From the NCBI GenBank assembly GCA_001972305.1, contig BDDD01002033.1, positions 1 to 64,000 of the forward strand: a DNA stretch of 64,000 nt. The letters are read 5' to 3'. Shown here piece after piece: positions 45,486 to 57,906 of this stretch. This DNA comes from Cephalotus follicularis. Its lineage: Eukaryota > Streptophyta > Magnoliopsida > Oxalidales > Cephalotaceae. Made by a program: the position numbers and the translations under genes. The notes beneath the pieces are model-generated. The model worked only from the letters and a program-made list of their open reading frames with translations. It was not told the origin of the DNA and searched no databases. Position 1 is the stretch's first letter, and each line of letters begins with the position of its first letter.

Positions 45486-47498
45486 TGTAATGACAGGAAT
45501 TTTTTTTTGTTAAAGTTATATGAAAATATGGTTGCCATTGTTGAGTTGGCAAATATTTCAAGGGACTCGTGATACGACCTTACGCTCGGGAGGTTCGGGG
45601 GTTCCGCTTTGAAGGCAACTGTTGACGCTTAAAGCCCTCTTGACGCCGGTTAGAATCAGGGAATTTTGAAGTTGGATAAATTCCTCTAACCGATGACGCT
45701 TGGATGAAAGCAGCGACGCTTGGTGCAACCGATGATGCTTCAAATGTAAGCTTTGATGCTTTGAAGTCAAGCATTGAGGTTGACCTGGACGAGACTTAAA
45801 GTGGCGACGCTTTGTAGGAAAGTGCCAGCGTTTTAGTCGGGAAAGAAGTCGAGGAACTCTAAACAAGCCCATAAGCGACAACGCTTGGAAGTAAAGCGCC
45901 GACGGTTTGAGCTGCAGACTAGTTTCCAAAGTCTGACGTTTTATCCTTTTGTGAGTTAAAATCATTAATTGAAGGACAAGTGTCATGCCAGGGTTTAAAG
46001 TGGCAAGATATTTTATGTTGTAATGACAAGTTTCACCAATTTCTTGGTGGAAATTAAGCACATGGGCAACTATAGAGAGGTGACTCATGGGAGAGAGAGG
46101 GAGAAAACTTGCTCCCCAAGAAATCTGCCTATTTATGGGCATTTGAGAGTTAAGTGCAGCCATTTTGGCTGAGAAAGAAAGTGCTTCTGCTGAGAGTGAA
46201 GTGGAACATTAAAAAGCAGAAGGAGAAAAAGGAAATCCAAAGTAAAGTAAGGAAATCTAAAACCCATTCTTATGAAAGTTTCCCCTGTTTTACTTCCAGT
46301 TTTACAGCAGATTGTTTTATTCATATCTTGCTCAATTCTTGATGAATTTTTGAATGGTTTAATGTTTTAGAAACGTCAAGATGTCTACTTTAATTGTTAT
46401 GTTTTATGCTTCTAAAAATTATATCGAATTCTTGATGAGAATCCATGTTTCATTTTACTACTCATGCCCTATTTTCATATGGAATCAGCCACTTTAAAAA
46501 GTCATAACGGATTCGATTCTCAACCAATTTTTATGAACTTAAGCTTTCTGAATTCATGAAGATGTCTAATTTAATGTTTATGTTTTAAGTTTCCTCTGAA
46601 AATGCGTATTTATATATGAATTATAAGTTTTAGAAATGCTATGCAAAGTTGTTTTATGAGAGCATTTGAGTTAAGTACTCAAATGAAGAGAAATGTTTAT
46701 GAATTTTCAAAGTAATGTTATACAATGATGTTTATGAATGCTTTGAGCTGATCACTCGAAGTATTAAGAAAATGTTTTATGAAATGATGAATGAACCACC
46801 CTTGGATTGCGATCCAAGGGGAATGAATCCGAGATGGATTAATATTAATGGAGCGAGATGCTCACGGACATGCATGTGATGTAAGGATAGTAGTCGGGGA
46901 GTGCATAATGCCCCGGTGAAGCGGTGTAAAAAGGGTTCATTAAGGTTTTATGACTGCTATGTTATGTTTTTACGAAATGTTCTATTTACGAAAAAAGATG
47001 TGTTTTACGAAATGTTCTAGTTATGAGTTTAACTAGAAAAGTGATATGATGAAATGTGTTTTACAATGAAAACCTTACTGAGCTATTTTGAGCTTATTCC
47101 TTTCTATGTTGTTTTCAAATAAAATGTTTTCAGGAAAGGATTGAATGGAGAATGCGAGCTTTAGATGGAGCTCTTAAGAAGAAGTTTTGTAAAGGAAATG
47201 TACTATGCAATAGTGTTTGCAGAAATGCTTTGACATGTAATAAGGCAATGTTTTCCGTTGTAGTATATGTTGATCCTGTGAAAATGTATGAGAATGTATA
47301 GTTTATGACATCTTTATATAAGATGAGAATATTTAAAGTTTGAATTCAAGGCTATGTTATATGTTGAAATCATAAGTTTATGATGTAAAGTAGCTTTAGA
47401 CAAGAGTGCTAAAGGATGTAATGGTTCACCCCACGTAACGCAACCGATCCTCGAAGTACGCTTTGAGTAATTAGTGGACTCGGGTCGGGGACGCTACA
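45486..47498 (+). repeat. Solo LTR S2 inside D2, 2013 bp
   Basis: TGTAATGACAGG...CGGGGACGCTACA with perfect CTGCC duplications (45481-45485, 47499-47503). Its right half matches the right half of LTR J (749-2906). It has a cluster of GACGCTT words at 45620-45912. Confidence 0.92.
45620..45912 (+). repeat. GTCGACGCTT-type word cluster in S2 (decayed)
   Basis: Ten or so words: GTTGACGCTT, CTTGACGCC, GATGACGCTT, AGCGACGCTT, GATGATGCTT, TTTGATGCTT, GGCGACGCTT, GCGACAACGCTT and GCGCCGACGG. None keeps a full GTCGAC; most differ at CpG. Confidence 0.75.
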
Positions 47499-47633
47499 CT
47501 GCCTGTCGAGAACCCTTGTGGTCCTCCTCTGAACTTGCTTACTTTCTCTGAATAGATTATCCGAGGACTATCTCCTCCTCTGAAAACTTACTGAAAGGCT
47601 CTAATCTTTGATCTCGGGTAACTTAACTCTGCT

Positions 47634-47880
47634 GTACTCAAACCATAAACACCATCATAGACAATAGTGTAAAGGAGATCCATATATGAAACCCAGGGAC
47701 AGTCTCGCTCGTCTTCCTATCATAGACAATAGTACACCGTGGAAGTTGGAGCTATGTACACATGTGCTCGGCTGTACTCACCACTAAACACCATCATAGA
47801 CAATAGTGCAAAGGAGATCTGGGTATGGAACCTAGGGGCAGATTCGCTTGACTTCCCATCATAGACAATAGTAGGCCGAG
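47634..47880. repeat. Repeat cluster with 'catcatagacaatagt' in D2
   Basis: Four copies of the 16-base phrase as a duplicated pair: a unit of about 140 bases with 'aaaggagatc' and 'ttccc/ctatcatagac' occurs twice. Confidence 0.8.
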
Positions 47881-48731
47881 GAGGGGGGTTGAACATGTAC
47901 TGTTACCTCTTAGGAAAGTGACTAATCACTTAGAAAGAAGCTTGAGGTCTTGTGCTCAGAAACTCTCTTCTCTAACAAGGAAGACTTACAAAGGACGCTA
48001 GGGAAACAAATTCCCGCTAGAAAGCTCTCACTGTACTGAAGTGGAACACTGAAAGATTAACAAGAAATATTATGAAATCAAAACATCAAATGAAAGGATG
48101 TCCCACTCACAGTTCTCGGCTACGTTCTCTGCTGGCTTACTTTTCCCCGCTTGCTGCTTCCTCTTCTTTCTCCTCGTCTACTTCTTTGTTCTGCTGTGCT
48201 TGGACGCAACAACTGCTACTGGTTCAAGTGCTAAAAGAATGGGAAAGAAGAAGAAACCAGAGCTCTCTCCCTAATATAAGAAGGCTGAAAACGCCAACTA
48301 CAAGGCTTATCTTTGCTAATCTCAACTAAAGCCATCATTTGCCTTGGAAAAAGGAAACTTCTCTTGGAAGCTTTGCACTTAAGTCCTCCATAAACTACTG
48401 ATCACACTTTAACCTTGGGCTTAACAACAAAAATCCAATCTTAACCTTTTCTTTAAACTCAAATAAGCCCAAAGAACATGAGAACAAAAATTGCACACCA
48501 TAGAAAATTATCTCTTAAACTCCTTAAAAGGTTACGGGGTGTTACATATATACAGATTTATAGATACCGACATATCTAGGGTTAACACGTATCCTTACCC
48601 CAGGCCATGATCGGAGCCGAGGATGACGAGGGATTAGAGTACACGGTAACCGTTGTCAGGATAAAGTATCAGATGTATCAGAAATTGACTTAAATGTGGA
48701 AATTAATTAAGGAATTAATTTACACACCTAG

Positions 48732-49305
48732 TGATGGAATCGGATATACAGACTCCGGTGCCAAAATGGACATAGGGTGTAAGAGTATAGAATAAAAATA
48801 TTTAAACCATTAATCATGCAGCGGAAGGACACCCTATATAATATAACAAGTCCATGAAGGCATATCCACAGAACCCATGGATCACCGCAACATCAACAGA
48901 ATTGAATTGGTGTCACCATTGCAAACAATGGTGACACATAAACATGGCATAAGCAAGAAGGACCAAGAATTTATACCAGAGGGTGTTGGCTCCTTCGTTC
49001 TTTGCCGGTACAAGCTTGAGTAGAATCCCTTTGATCTTCTCCAAGCTACAGGAACACCAAGAAAAACAACCAGCGAAATCCAAGAGCTAGAACACACTCA
49101 CGCCAGGCATCCAACCTTATGTCGGGGCATCACAAGTATAAGTAGGTAATAAAATAAACTACTTCAATTATGTGATAAAATACAAGTGATATAGCCATAA
49201 CAAATTTAGCACACATCATATATACAAGGAATAAGATTGTTTTATACAAGATAAGATACAATGTGACAACCCATCTAATGGCTTGTCGGGTCACTATATC
49301 TAACA
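48732..49305 (-). repeat. Solo LTR F-prime inside F1, 574 bp
   Basis: Plus-strand ends TGATGGAATC and ATATCTAACA with perfect CCTAG duplications (48727-48731, 49306-49310). On the minus strand it starts TGTTAGATATAGTGACCCG followed by 'acaagccattagatgg', resembling the start of F1 and F2, so it is a shorter relative. Confidence 0.88.
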
Positions 49306-50429
49306 CCTAGAATATGATAGTCATAGGTTCAAGGTCTTAACAATAGTCAAGGACTATTTATGGTGAGTTTACTTAAGAGCATGGCGTCTTAGTAACATAC
49401 CATCGTTATCGATTTAATTCCAGAATTTCGGGTCCCGCCTCATGAGTATATGTATCGGATACATATATCGCATTATTTTATAAGTGTGGTGGCACATGTT
49501 ATATATTGTGGTGTATCAGTGATGTTATGTGACTGATTAGTTGACGTAACATACTAAAGCGATTATGGTATTTAATAATAATTTGATTATTATTTCTCTT
49601 ATCTCTCATTCTCTCTTCTTATTGGTTGGCTGTTGGAAGACAACATAACACGTTTTCTTCCTTGAATGACAATGCCTCTTCATAATGCGTAAGTCATGCA
49701 ACGGCAAAATGGAAGGCAACACGTCTTCTTTTGATATGGAAACCACGTGTCATGAAATTGGATATGGTAATGCAGTTGTTAAAGCTCCAGGAATGGAAAC
49801 GGGATTTGGTTCAAGGGATTTCAAATCCTGGTAACATGTTTTCATAATGGCTGACATAATGGTGATCCACATTTGGTGGATCAGATCACTGGTCTGGTTC
49901 TTGCATAAAAGTGAAACACATTTTTGAAAATGTGTGAAGGTTTTTGACACTGGCTTCAACCTGGAAGTTTTGAAAAGAGAGAAAGCATTGTCTTGGTTGT
50001 TCTTAGAGAACAATAGAGAGAAGAGAAACAAATACCATTGATGATAAACACCACTTCTTGATTTCTATAGGTGGTGTATTGCTTGCATTGAGCACTACTT
50101 CTGCTATATTGATCCTAGTTTAGGATTAGATATATAGGAATTTGTTTTGGTTTGTTATTCCGCTGTGGTCTGTTCTTGAGTTAAAGCTTGAAGTCTCAGA
50201 ACGGATTCTTGAAGGAAGGAGTTTGGTAGCTCGGTATAAACTCTATCCTTTTATGTATGAATGTTTTGTTTGACTGGGTTGTTGATTAGCGATCCTAGGA
50301 TGTTTATGATCATTTACGGAGTTAGTGTATGGGATGTTCTTTGTTTTGAGCCACTTTAATGAAAATTAAAGTTGAACAACCTATGTACCTAACGCCTAAA
50401 ATGGTCATAAACTCAGTTTTATTCTTTCA

Positions 50430-51420
50430 CTTCCCACCTAAATATCTGGAAATATGATATGAGAAATTTCAATTGCTCCAGCCTCCGAATTTTTTTTGGT
50501 CTTCTGAGCCTACATATGCTGATGATCGGGTGAGGGAGTTAGAGAGGCTATTTTCTATTTTGGATGTGTCTAATGAGCCAAAGATCGTTCCTGTTGCTTT
50601 TATGTTGACATGAGAGGCATATCATGCTAATTCAACAGGACCTTTGAAATGGGTTCAGTTCAAGGCTATGTTCTATGCAAAATACTTTCCTTCTATTGAG
50701 CATATCAAGAAGGAAGATGAGTTTTTGAGTTTGAAACAAGGAAGTATGTCACTAGCTAAGTATGACACCCAGTTCACTCGCTCGTCTCGTTTTCTTTTTT
50801 AATTAGTTGGTGATGAAATGAGAAAATGCAACAGGTTCTTATGGGGCCTAAATATAAGAATCATGGAAGATCTGTCTACTCTTGAGGTCTCTAAATACAG
50901 TGATTTGGTGAACAAGGCTATGTTGGCAGAACAAGATCAGCTGATTAGAGTTGGATAGAAGGAGCAACAGAAGAGGATATTTAGGTTCTCATTTAAGGGG
51001 AAGTTCGATAGTCTCAGGCCTCCTAAGAGAGGTGAGCATAGCCATAGTCCATTCAGGGGACAGAGTTCTAACCAATCAAGTAGTATCTCATTGACTAGAT
51101 CCGAGAATACTATTGTTTAACGTTAGACTCGACAGGGAAAGACCACACTTTCATGTGGTCAAGGCACTTGCTCATGTTGTGGGCAAGCTCATACCAGTCC
51201 TTGTCATTTAGATATTGGTGATTGTTACAATTATGGACATAGGGGTCATCTCTTAAGAGATTGTCCTTATTGTTAGGCTGGTACTCAGCAAGATGAACAT
51301 GTTTGATATAATTGCGGGCAAAAGGGACATTTATCACGAGATTGTCGTAGAGGCACTTCTTCTGTGAATAATGGAGGAACTACCAATTGTTTCAAGTAAT
51401 AAAGGATTTGTTATCTAAAG
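50430..51420 (+). pseudogene. Element G gag
   Basis: Plus-strand translation resembles Gypsy gag: FWSSEPTYADDRVRELERLF, TGPLKWVQFKAMFYAKYFPS, EDEFLSLKQGSMSLAKYDTQF and VSKYSDLVNKAMLAEQD, then CCHC-like motifs around 51170-51350. Several breaks. Confidence 0.75.
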
Positions 51421-52574
51421 AGGTGCTTCTTATCAAGGACCTGGGTGTGTGTTAATGCAACATGGAAAAGTAGTAGCTTATGCCTCTCAACAGCTAAAGA
51501 ATCATGAGCGAAACTACCCTACTCATGATTTAGAGTTAGCAGCTATAGTTTTTGCTTTAAAGTTTTGGCGCCATTATCTATTTGGTATAACATGTGAGAT
51601 ATACACAGATCATAAAAGTTTGAAGTGCTTGTTTACTCAAAAAGAGCTTAACTTGAGACAATAAAGATGGCTTGAGTTTATTAAAGACTATGACTGTACC
51701 ATTGATCGTCACCTAGGAAAGGCGAACATAGTAGCTGATGCTCTGAGTAGAAATCCTCTGGGAAACTAGCACATCTCCAAGGAGTTAGAGTTGATATACT
51801 TAATGAAATGAGAGCTATATGAGTGGAAAGCTAGATTTTGAGATAAGAGAAGATGACATGTTAATGTTTAAAGGTTGAATGTGTGTACCGAATAATTGTT
51901 AAATAAAAAAGGGAGATTTTGGAGGAGGCTCATAGTTTTCCTTATGCAATGCATCCTGGTAGCACCAAAATGTATCAAATTTAAGGGAGAGCTATTGGTG
52001 GTCAGGTTTGAAAAGAGAGATTACAGAGTATGTGTCAAGGTGCTTGGTGTGTCAACAAGTTAAAGCAGAACATCAATGTCCAGGTAGTTTGCTTCAGCTG
52101 CTTCCTATTCCAGAATGGAAATGGGAACACATCACCATGGATTTTGTTTCAGGGCTTCCTTGTACACAGAATGGGCACAATTGTATTTGGGTGATAGTGG
52201 ATAGACTGACAAAATCATCTCACATTTTTGCTACCAAAGCTACATTCACACTTGAAGAGCTTGCAAAGTTATATGTGGATGAGATTGTGAGATTGCATAG
52301 AGATACAGTATCTATTGTTTTAGATAGAGATCCACACTTCACATCTCATTTTTGGCCTAGCCTTCAAAATGCCATGGGTACTAGTTTAAACTTTAGCATC
52401 GCTTTTCATCCGCAAATAGATGGATAGTCAAAAAGGACTATCCAGACTCTAGAAGAAATGTTGAGAGCATGTGTATTGGAGTTTAGAGATAATTGGGATG
52501 ATCATTTGCCATTGATAGAATTTTCTTATAATATTAGTTACGAAGTTAGTATTGGGATGGTTCCCTATGAGCCA
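51421..52574 (+). pseudogene. Element G RNase H and integrase
   Basis: RNase [41 protein letters not shown] and [20 protein letters not shown]. Integrase: CLVCQQVKAEHQCPGSLLQL, WEHITMDFVSGLP, VSIVLDRDPHFTS and AFHPQIDG, ending at [10 protein letters not shown] where LTR L begins. I do not see protease or RT in this copy. The integrase is closest to Tekay-type chromoviruses such as C. Confidence 0.85.
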
Positions 52575-54020
52575 TGTAACAACCCGAACTCTATGCACTA
52601 TAGTTTAGTATATACATTTCATATTACACAGTATTATATTGATTGAATTGGGTTATTCTATACCCATTATTATACTATTGTGTATGCATGCATATATTCC
52701 ATTATTGTTCGAGATATTTAATCTGAGTTTTGGTGATTAGGGTCACTGTCTATTACAACAAACTTTTTAAACCAGTGTAGGCCACATAATTTCCTTTATA
52801 TGACTGACCTCCTCTCTTCTCTCAATCACTCTCTACGCATCTCTCCCTCTCTCTACCAATTCTCTAACAACACAACCAATCTCTTCCTCCTCTCTTATTG
52901 CCAATCCAATCCAGCCCTTAAAGGAAGAAGATTGATAGGTACTCTTACATCTACAACATCCATTGAAGCTTGCTAATCAATTTGGGATCCTTGGAGTTGA
53001 GTCCAATCTCTAATTTCTAATAGATTTTCAACCTACAAGATTCTAATAGATATTCAACCTACAAGATTCAAATCTTTGTGGTAGATATTATCTACCTAAA
53101 ATGCATATAATTATGCCTATTGAATTGTATAAACTGATTGAATTGATTGAAAATTGAAACTTAGGGTTTTTATTGTGATTTTGACCTAGAATTGAGTCTA
53201 GAGCAGAATCAATGAGTCAAATGAGTATAAATTGATTTATAAACCCAAAAAAACCTTTACAAACCTTTGCTTTTGAAAGAAATTGACTGGAATTGAAATT
53301 GAATTGGAAATTACAAAGTTTGCATTGGAGATTTGCCTATGTACTGTCTAAGCGCCGATGCTTTTCCCATAAGTGTCACCGCTTAGAGTAATTTCTATTG
53401 AACAATTCCTTGACTGCCAAACTAAGCGTTGATGCTTTAGTGATGAGAATCACCGCTTAATACGGGATTTCTTCTAGTGTTGACCGACGATGTTGAGCGC
53501 CAATCCCTGGTTAAGCTCCAACGCTTAACCCAAGATGTCGACGCTTAGCAGTATGTTTTTACAAACTAAGCCATTGGGATCATTAAGCATTTACGCTTTA
53601 ACCTAGGCATTGCCAGTTAAAGCAAATTATTAGCCTAAGCATCGCCGCTTGAGTCAGTTCACTGAGCTAAGCGTCAACTCCTAGAGTCTAAATGTCATCG
53701 CTTAAGGCCCTAGTTGCCATTTTAAAATTGTTTTCAAATGATTGCTTACCTGGACCTCACTTGAGGTTAGACAAGTCCTTTTCAACAATTTTCCATACTT
53801 TCTAGATGGACTACGATCCATCCACGAATTCTGCTAATGGCAGATGTTCACCCCAACTGCCACCTCAATCCATCATGTTCCCGTTGTGCCACTCTTATCC
53901 ATGGTATGCACTCTACCTTACATGGTTGGTTCTGACCCTGTAGGCTGAGTGGTAAGGCAGTCTATGGGCAACTGCACCTACTATTTATTCATGTCACTCC
54001 ACCACATTGGGCTTCAGATC
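52575..54020 (+). repeat. LTR L (Tekay-like), right end not found
   Basis: Starts TGTAACAACCCGAACTC inside G's integrase. It has a pyrimidine-rich stretch (52800-52920), a cluster of AAGCGTCGACGCTT-type words (53349-53706) and the 'ggttctgaccctgtagg' phrase known from LTR A. It runs into minus-strand pol sequence near 54030 without a clear CA end or duplication. Confidence 0.6.
53349..53706 (+). repeat. GTCGACGCTT-type word cluster in LTR L
   Basis: About a dozen words: AGCGCCGATGC, AGCGTTGATGC, GTCGACGCTT (near 53537), AGCATTTACGC, GCATCGCCGCTT, AGCGTCAACTC and GTCATCGCTT. Confidence 0.75.
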
Positions 54021-54029
54021 TCCGCACAT

Positions 54030-56889
54030 CTTGCTAATCACCGAATGTACTGAGAAACTGGAGCGATAAGCTTGTAACTATAGCTCCTCTGTCAGCTTTT
54101 TGTTGTAAAGGGCACAAACTCGGTCCTGGAATCTTATCAACTCATCACCACGAATCGAGAATTCAGGTTTGAATCCATCTTCATCTCATAATGCAGCCTT
54201 AAGCATTTCACTATCCATCCCTTGGGCCTCTCAATTCTATCCATCAACCATGGTCGTGCTTGAACTTGTAATATTTTCAAGCAAGCTAATCGACAACTTA
54301 TGGCATTTGCCACCATATTAGCCTGACCTGGGTGATATTGGATTTCACAGATGTAACTATGGAGTAGCTCCATCCACCTTCCTTGACTCATATTTAGATC
54401 CTTCTGGGAGAAAAGATGTTTTGGATCCTTGTGATTGGTAAAAACCTCAAACTTTGTGTTGTATTGATCGGGTCTCCATTTGCATAGCGCACAGCTAACG
54501 CTGCAATTTCTAGGTCATGAGTGAAATGACTTACTCATGAGATTCCAACTTTCCTTGAGACATAGGCACTCACTTCCCCATATAACCACAAACACAATTC
54601 AAGCATTTCCTGAGGTATCACTGTATACCACACAACCTTCACTACCCTCAGGTAAAACCATGATCGGCCCAGATATCATACGATGTTTTAATCTCCTAGA
54701 AGCTCCCTTCACAACTGTCATCACTTACATTCCCTGTCTTTCTGGGTCAATCTGGTCAATGGTGTAATAATCCGAAAAATTTCCTCGACGAAGCGGCGGT
54801 AATAGCCCGCTAAGCTGAAGAAACTATGGATCTCAGTCACATTCGTTAGCCGTTTCCAATCCTTCACTGCTTCTATCCTTGTTAGGTCCACAAATGAACC
54901 GGCACTAGAGACAATGTAACCGAGGTAAACTTCTTCCGATAACCAAAATTCATGTTTACTGAACTTGGCATACCATCAAGGATCTCAGAAGACCCTCCAT
55001 GCTCAGCACAACCGCATCCATAGTATTCCGTAGACTTGGAATAAAATAACACATCATCGAAGGAGATTACGATGATTTGGTTGAGATATGGATTACACAC
55101 CCTATTCGTAAGGTTTACGAATGTTGCATGGCATTGGTCACCTCAAACGACATCACGATCCGTTCATAAAGTCCATATCGCGACTTGGAGGCTGTCCATA
55201 AGAATACATATCCGCATGGATCCATTTCTGAAATCACTTCAAACTCATCCATCTGCAACACTGAGAAGTTTGCCATCATATAGAGTAGGCTATTTCTATA
55301 GCACACGACTCACACACCCATTTGGGATGAATAGATTCTCCTATTGGGGTGTTAACTTACATAAAATCCAATAAATATTCAGGTTTCACATAAATGTGAC
55401 ATACTAAATGCAAGGCAATGCATAAACCGAATGAACATGGATTTATAAGATTCCGTGTTATCTATAGAGAAATAAGAATAGTACCTTCAAGCTTAAGCAG
55501 ATCCCGATAGCTCCCATGTTTATATCATGACTCTACTCTTTTGGAGGCATTGATCCCATAGGTCGCTTACCTTGATCTCTTATCGCATGAGAAGGTAAAC
55601 TAGTACCAGGGTGGTCCTGATACTGCTTTCCAAAATCATGGCTTGGCTGATAACCAATACTGTGGTCTTGATTAAAATCTCCTGGAAACTAACCCATACC
55701 TTGTACCTGTTGACTCCCAAAACCATATCGTTCATGAGGACACTCTCTAACCATATGATCTGAAGCTCCACAAGCCATACATTTTCCAGCCTCCACCAAC
55801 AATCATCAGATACATGATTCGTGCGTTGACAGTGCACGCACGGGTCAAAGGAAACCTGACTACCGCTACTGGCAAGTCTAGAACGACCTCCCTGGGCTGC
55901 CATTCTCCTCTGCTCCCTCTTTCAAAATCCACGGCTTCGTCTTCTCTGTTCAGTTACTTTAAGATGTTCTCCCTGACCTGCAATTATGGTCGGACTACCG
56001 ATACCTTGAGACAAACAACTCTGTCCAGGACTGTTGTTCCTGGATTTTCTGGACTTGCTACTACTCCCATAACTCCTCCCTGATTTCCAACCTGCAAAAG
56101 CAGACCTACTGCTACCACTCTGAATCCTCATGTTGTAAAATTCTTTAGCCATGGATTCAAGCTCCCTAGCTCTGTAAGCCAATTCGTAGAAGGATGCTGA
56201 TCGAAATGGTTCTAACCTTTGTCTAATGTCCGGCCTGAGTCTACCAAAGAACTCCTTGGCTTTTCTTGCCTTAGTACCCACCAAATGAGGGACAAACCTC
56301 GCTAATTCAACGAACTTATCTTCATATTGAGTTACAGACATATCATCTTGTGTTAGATTAAGGAATTCAGCCTCCTTCTCGTCAAGGTTAATCTCGGGTG
56401 GATACTTCTCTTTAAACTCCGTGACAAACATATCCCAAGATCTTTCCATCCCTGATTCTTAGTAGGAGGATTTAACCATCCTCCACCACAGCTTTGCTTC
56501 ACCTCGGAGCATACTAGCGGCAAAAGCAATCTTCTGAGAATCTGTACACCCTAGAACTCAAAAATCTTATCCATTTGTGTTAACCATTCTTCGGAAGCAA
56601 AGGCATCTGAATCCCCTGAGAAACGTGGAGGATTTAGCTCCAAGAACCAAATTAAAGAATCATCTCTGAGTTTTGGATGGCCCACTAATGTCCTTGCTGC
56701 CTCAACACACCAAGATGGTCTTACTATTGCAGTCTGTTCAGGCGCTTCTGCTGCACGCCTAACCGGTCTCCCAACTGGGGTTTGTTCTATTGTAGCCCTT
56801 TGACGCCACATAAATGCGTTCACTCTGTTCATTAAAGAACTCATTTCCCTCAGAAACCTCTGGATTCTCCTCGGTTAGGAGTAGAATTT
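54030..56889 (-). pseudogene. Element I: A-like Gypsy gag-pol remnant
   Basis: On the minus strand from right to left. Gag start (56844-56551): FLELNPPRFSGDSDAFASEE, then EWLTQMDKIFEF. Gag core (56449-55922): EKEAEFLNLTQDDMSVTQYE and GRLRPDIRQRLEPF. A zinc knuckle CVHCQRTNHVSDDC lies near 55840. There follow RT scraps (VMSFEVTNA and VISFDDVLFYSKS, near 55130-55020) and an RNase H end (QYHPGQANMVANAIS, near 54340-54290). Closest to element A (11828-15222), which has the same oddly altered RT segment. Many breaks. The large gag portion shows what A has lost. Confidence 0.75.
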
Positions 56890-57738
56890 TCTACTTCCTA
56901 GGATGCACTTTGTTGTACTGCATCTTTAGATTTGTCTCTTATACACATCAAGTCCTATATATCAGTACAGTTCAACCATAAACATGAGGCCCCTTTTATA
57001 CAACTCTTTATAAGAAAATACATACACAATTGGCTACCAAAATGTGCTATAGAAAACCCGTCCTTCTCCGGTTACCTCATTGCAGTCCATCACCTGGGCT
57101 TGAGCTTAACCCATTCCGCATACCCGTAAGTATAGTGGTTAAGCCATAAAAACAGTCATAACCCATAGGCTCCAGTAACCTCCAGTGATGATGTAATCTA
57201 ACACCCATAATCCTCGCGATAGAAACGTGGATTATATATGGGTTATCTCATAGGTCTCAAACAATAATATCCATCATAGCGGTACCTTGTAATACTCGTA
57301 ACCCGTAATCATATTTTGTAAAAAACATAAGGACCTAATAAAGGGGTCACATAGGATCCATGTCCGTCAAAATAGTTATAATTCATTTCTATGGTCATAA
57401 GTTATTTTTCGTATCCAAAAGTCATTTCTGTTTCCATAATCATTTGTCGGTCCCTGTCGAGTTTGTAAAATAATGGAGAGGTAGTCTAGTGAGATCATCC
57501 GCGTCCAAATGTCCCAAAGGAGCTATCCTAACCATTCTTCAAAATCGTTTGTATAAACTCTTTGTCGCATTATCTTCAAGAATCACTTTGAAAAATTGAT
57601 TTAAGATTCAACAGTGTTAAAAGATGATTCGCATAGGATACAAGGCCTTAGGGAGGCTTCCTACGGAATCAATTTAAAAAAGAAATAGTTTGGAATTGAA
57701 AACTGTGAGAAACAGTGCCATTTCACAAAACAGGCACT

Positions 57739-57906
57739 AAGCGTCGACTAGTTTAGTTTAAACTGTAAAGTGGCGACTATCCAGTTTAACACGCAAAAGA
57801 GTCGACAGTTTTAGAAAGCATAAATATAAATCATCGGCTACTTAGTTTAAAGGCAATGAAAGCGTCGACGTGTTAGTTTTGAAAGCATAAAGCATCGATG
57901 GTTTTT
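57739..57906 (-). repeat. GTCGACGCTT word cluster in LTR I
   Basis: AAGCGTCGACTAG, GTGGCGACTATCC, GAGTCGACAGT, CATCGGCTACTT, AAGCGTCGACGTG and AGCATCGATGG, about 25-40 bases apart. This is the equivalent of 9601-9780 in A. Confidence 0.8.

Larger units (their letters stand above)
43970..48546 (-). repeat. Solo LTR D2 inside F1, interrupted by S2
   Basis: Plus-strand ends TGACAGGACCCG and GGGGTGTTACA with TATAT duplications (43965-43969, 48547-48551). About 2.56 kb without S2. A D1 relative, rich in 'cctcggac' and 'gaggact' words (44400-44600). It contains a repeat cluster at 47634-47880. No genes. Confidence 0.88.
43160..50429 (+). repeat. Solo LTR F1, interrupted by D2 and F-prime
   Basis: TGTTAGAGAGAGTGTGAC...TTCTTTCA with perfect CTTCC duplications (43155-43159, 50430-50434). 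It matches the LTR F2 at 61546-62902 at both ends, but has additional central sequence. Without D2 and F-prime it is about 2.1 kb. The superfamily is not certain; the F2 partner is followed by an initiator-Met-type primer site. Confidence 0.9.

Noticed and set aside
45558-46163. Minus-strand 201-residue frame in S2
   Set aside because: Its KRRHF/KHQSL-like repeats are the GACGCTT word cluster read in reverse; no homologous frame in related LTR J.
43160-50429. F1 as part of a full-length element with its partner LTR at 61546
   Set aside because: F1 has its own perfect CTTCC duplication on both sides, so it is a solo LTR independent of F2.
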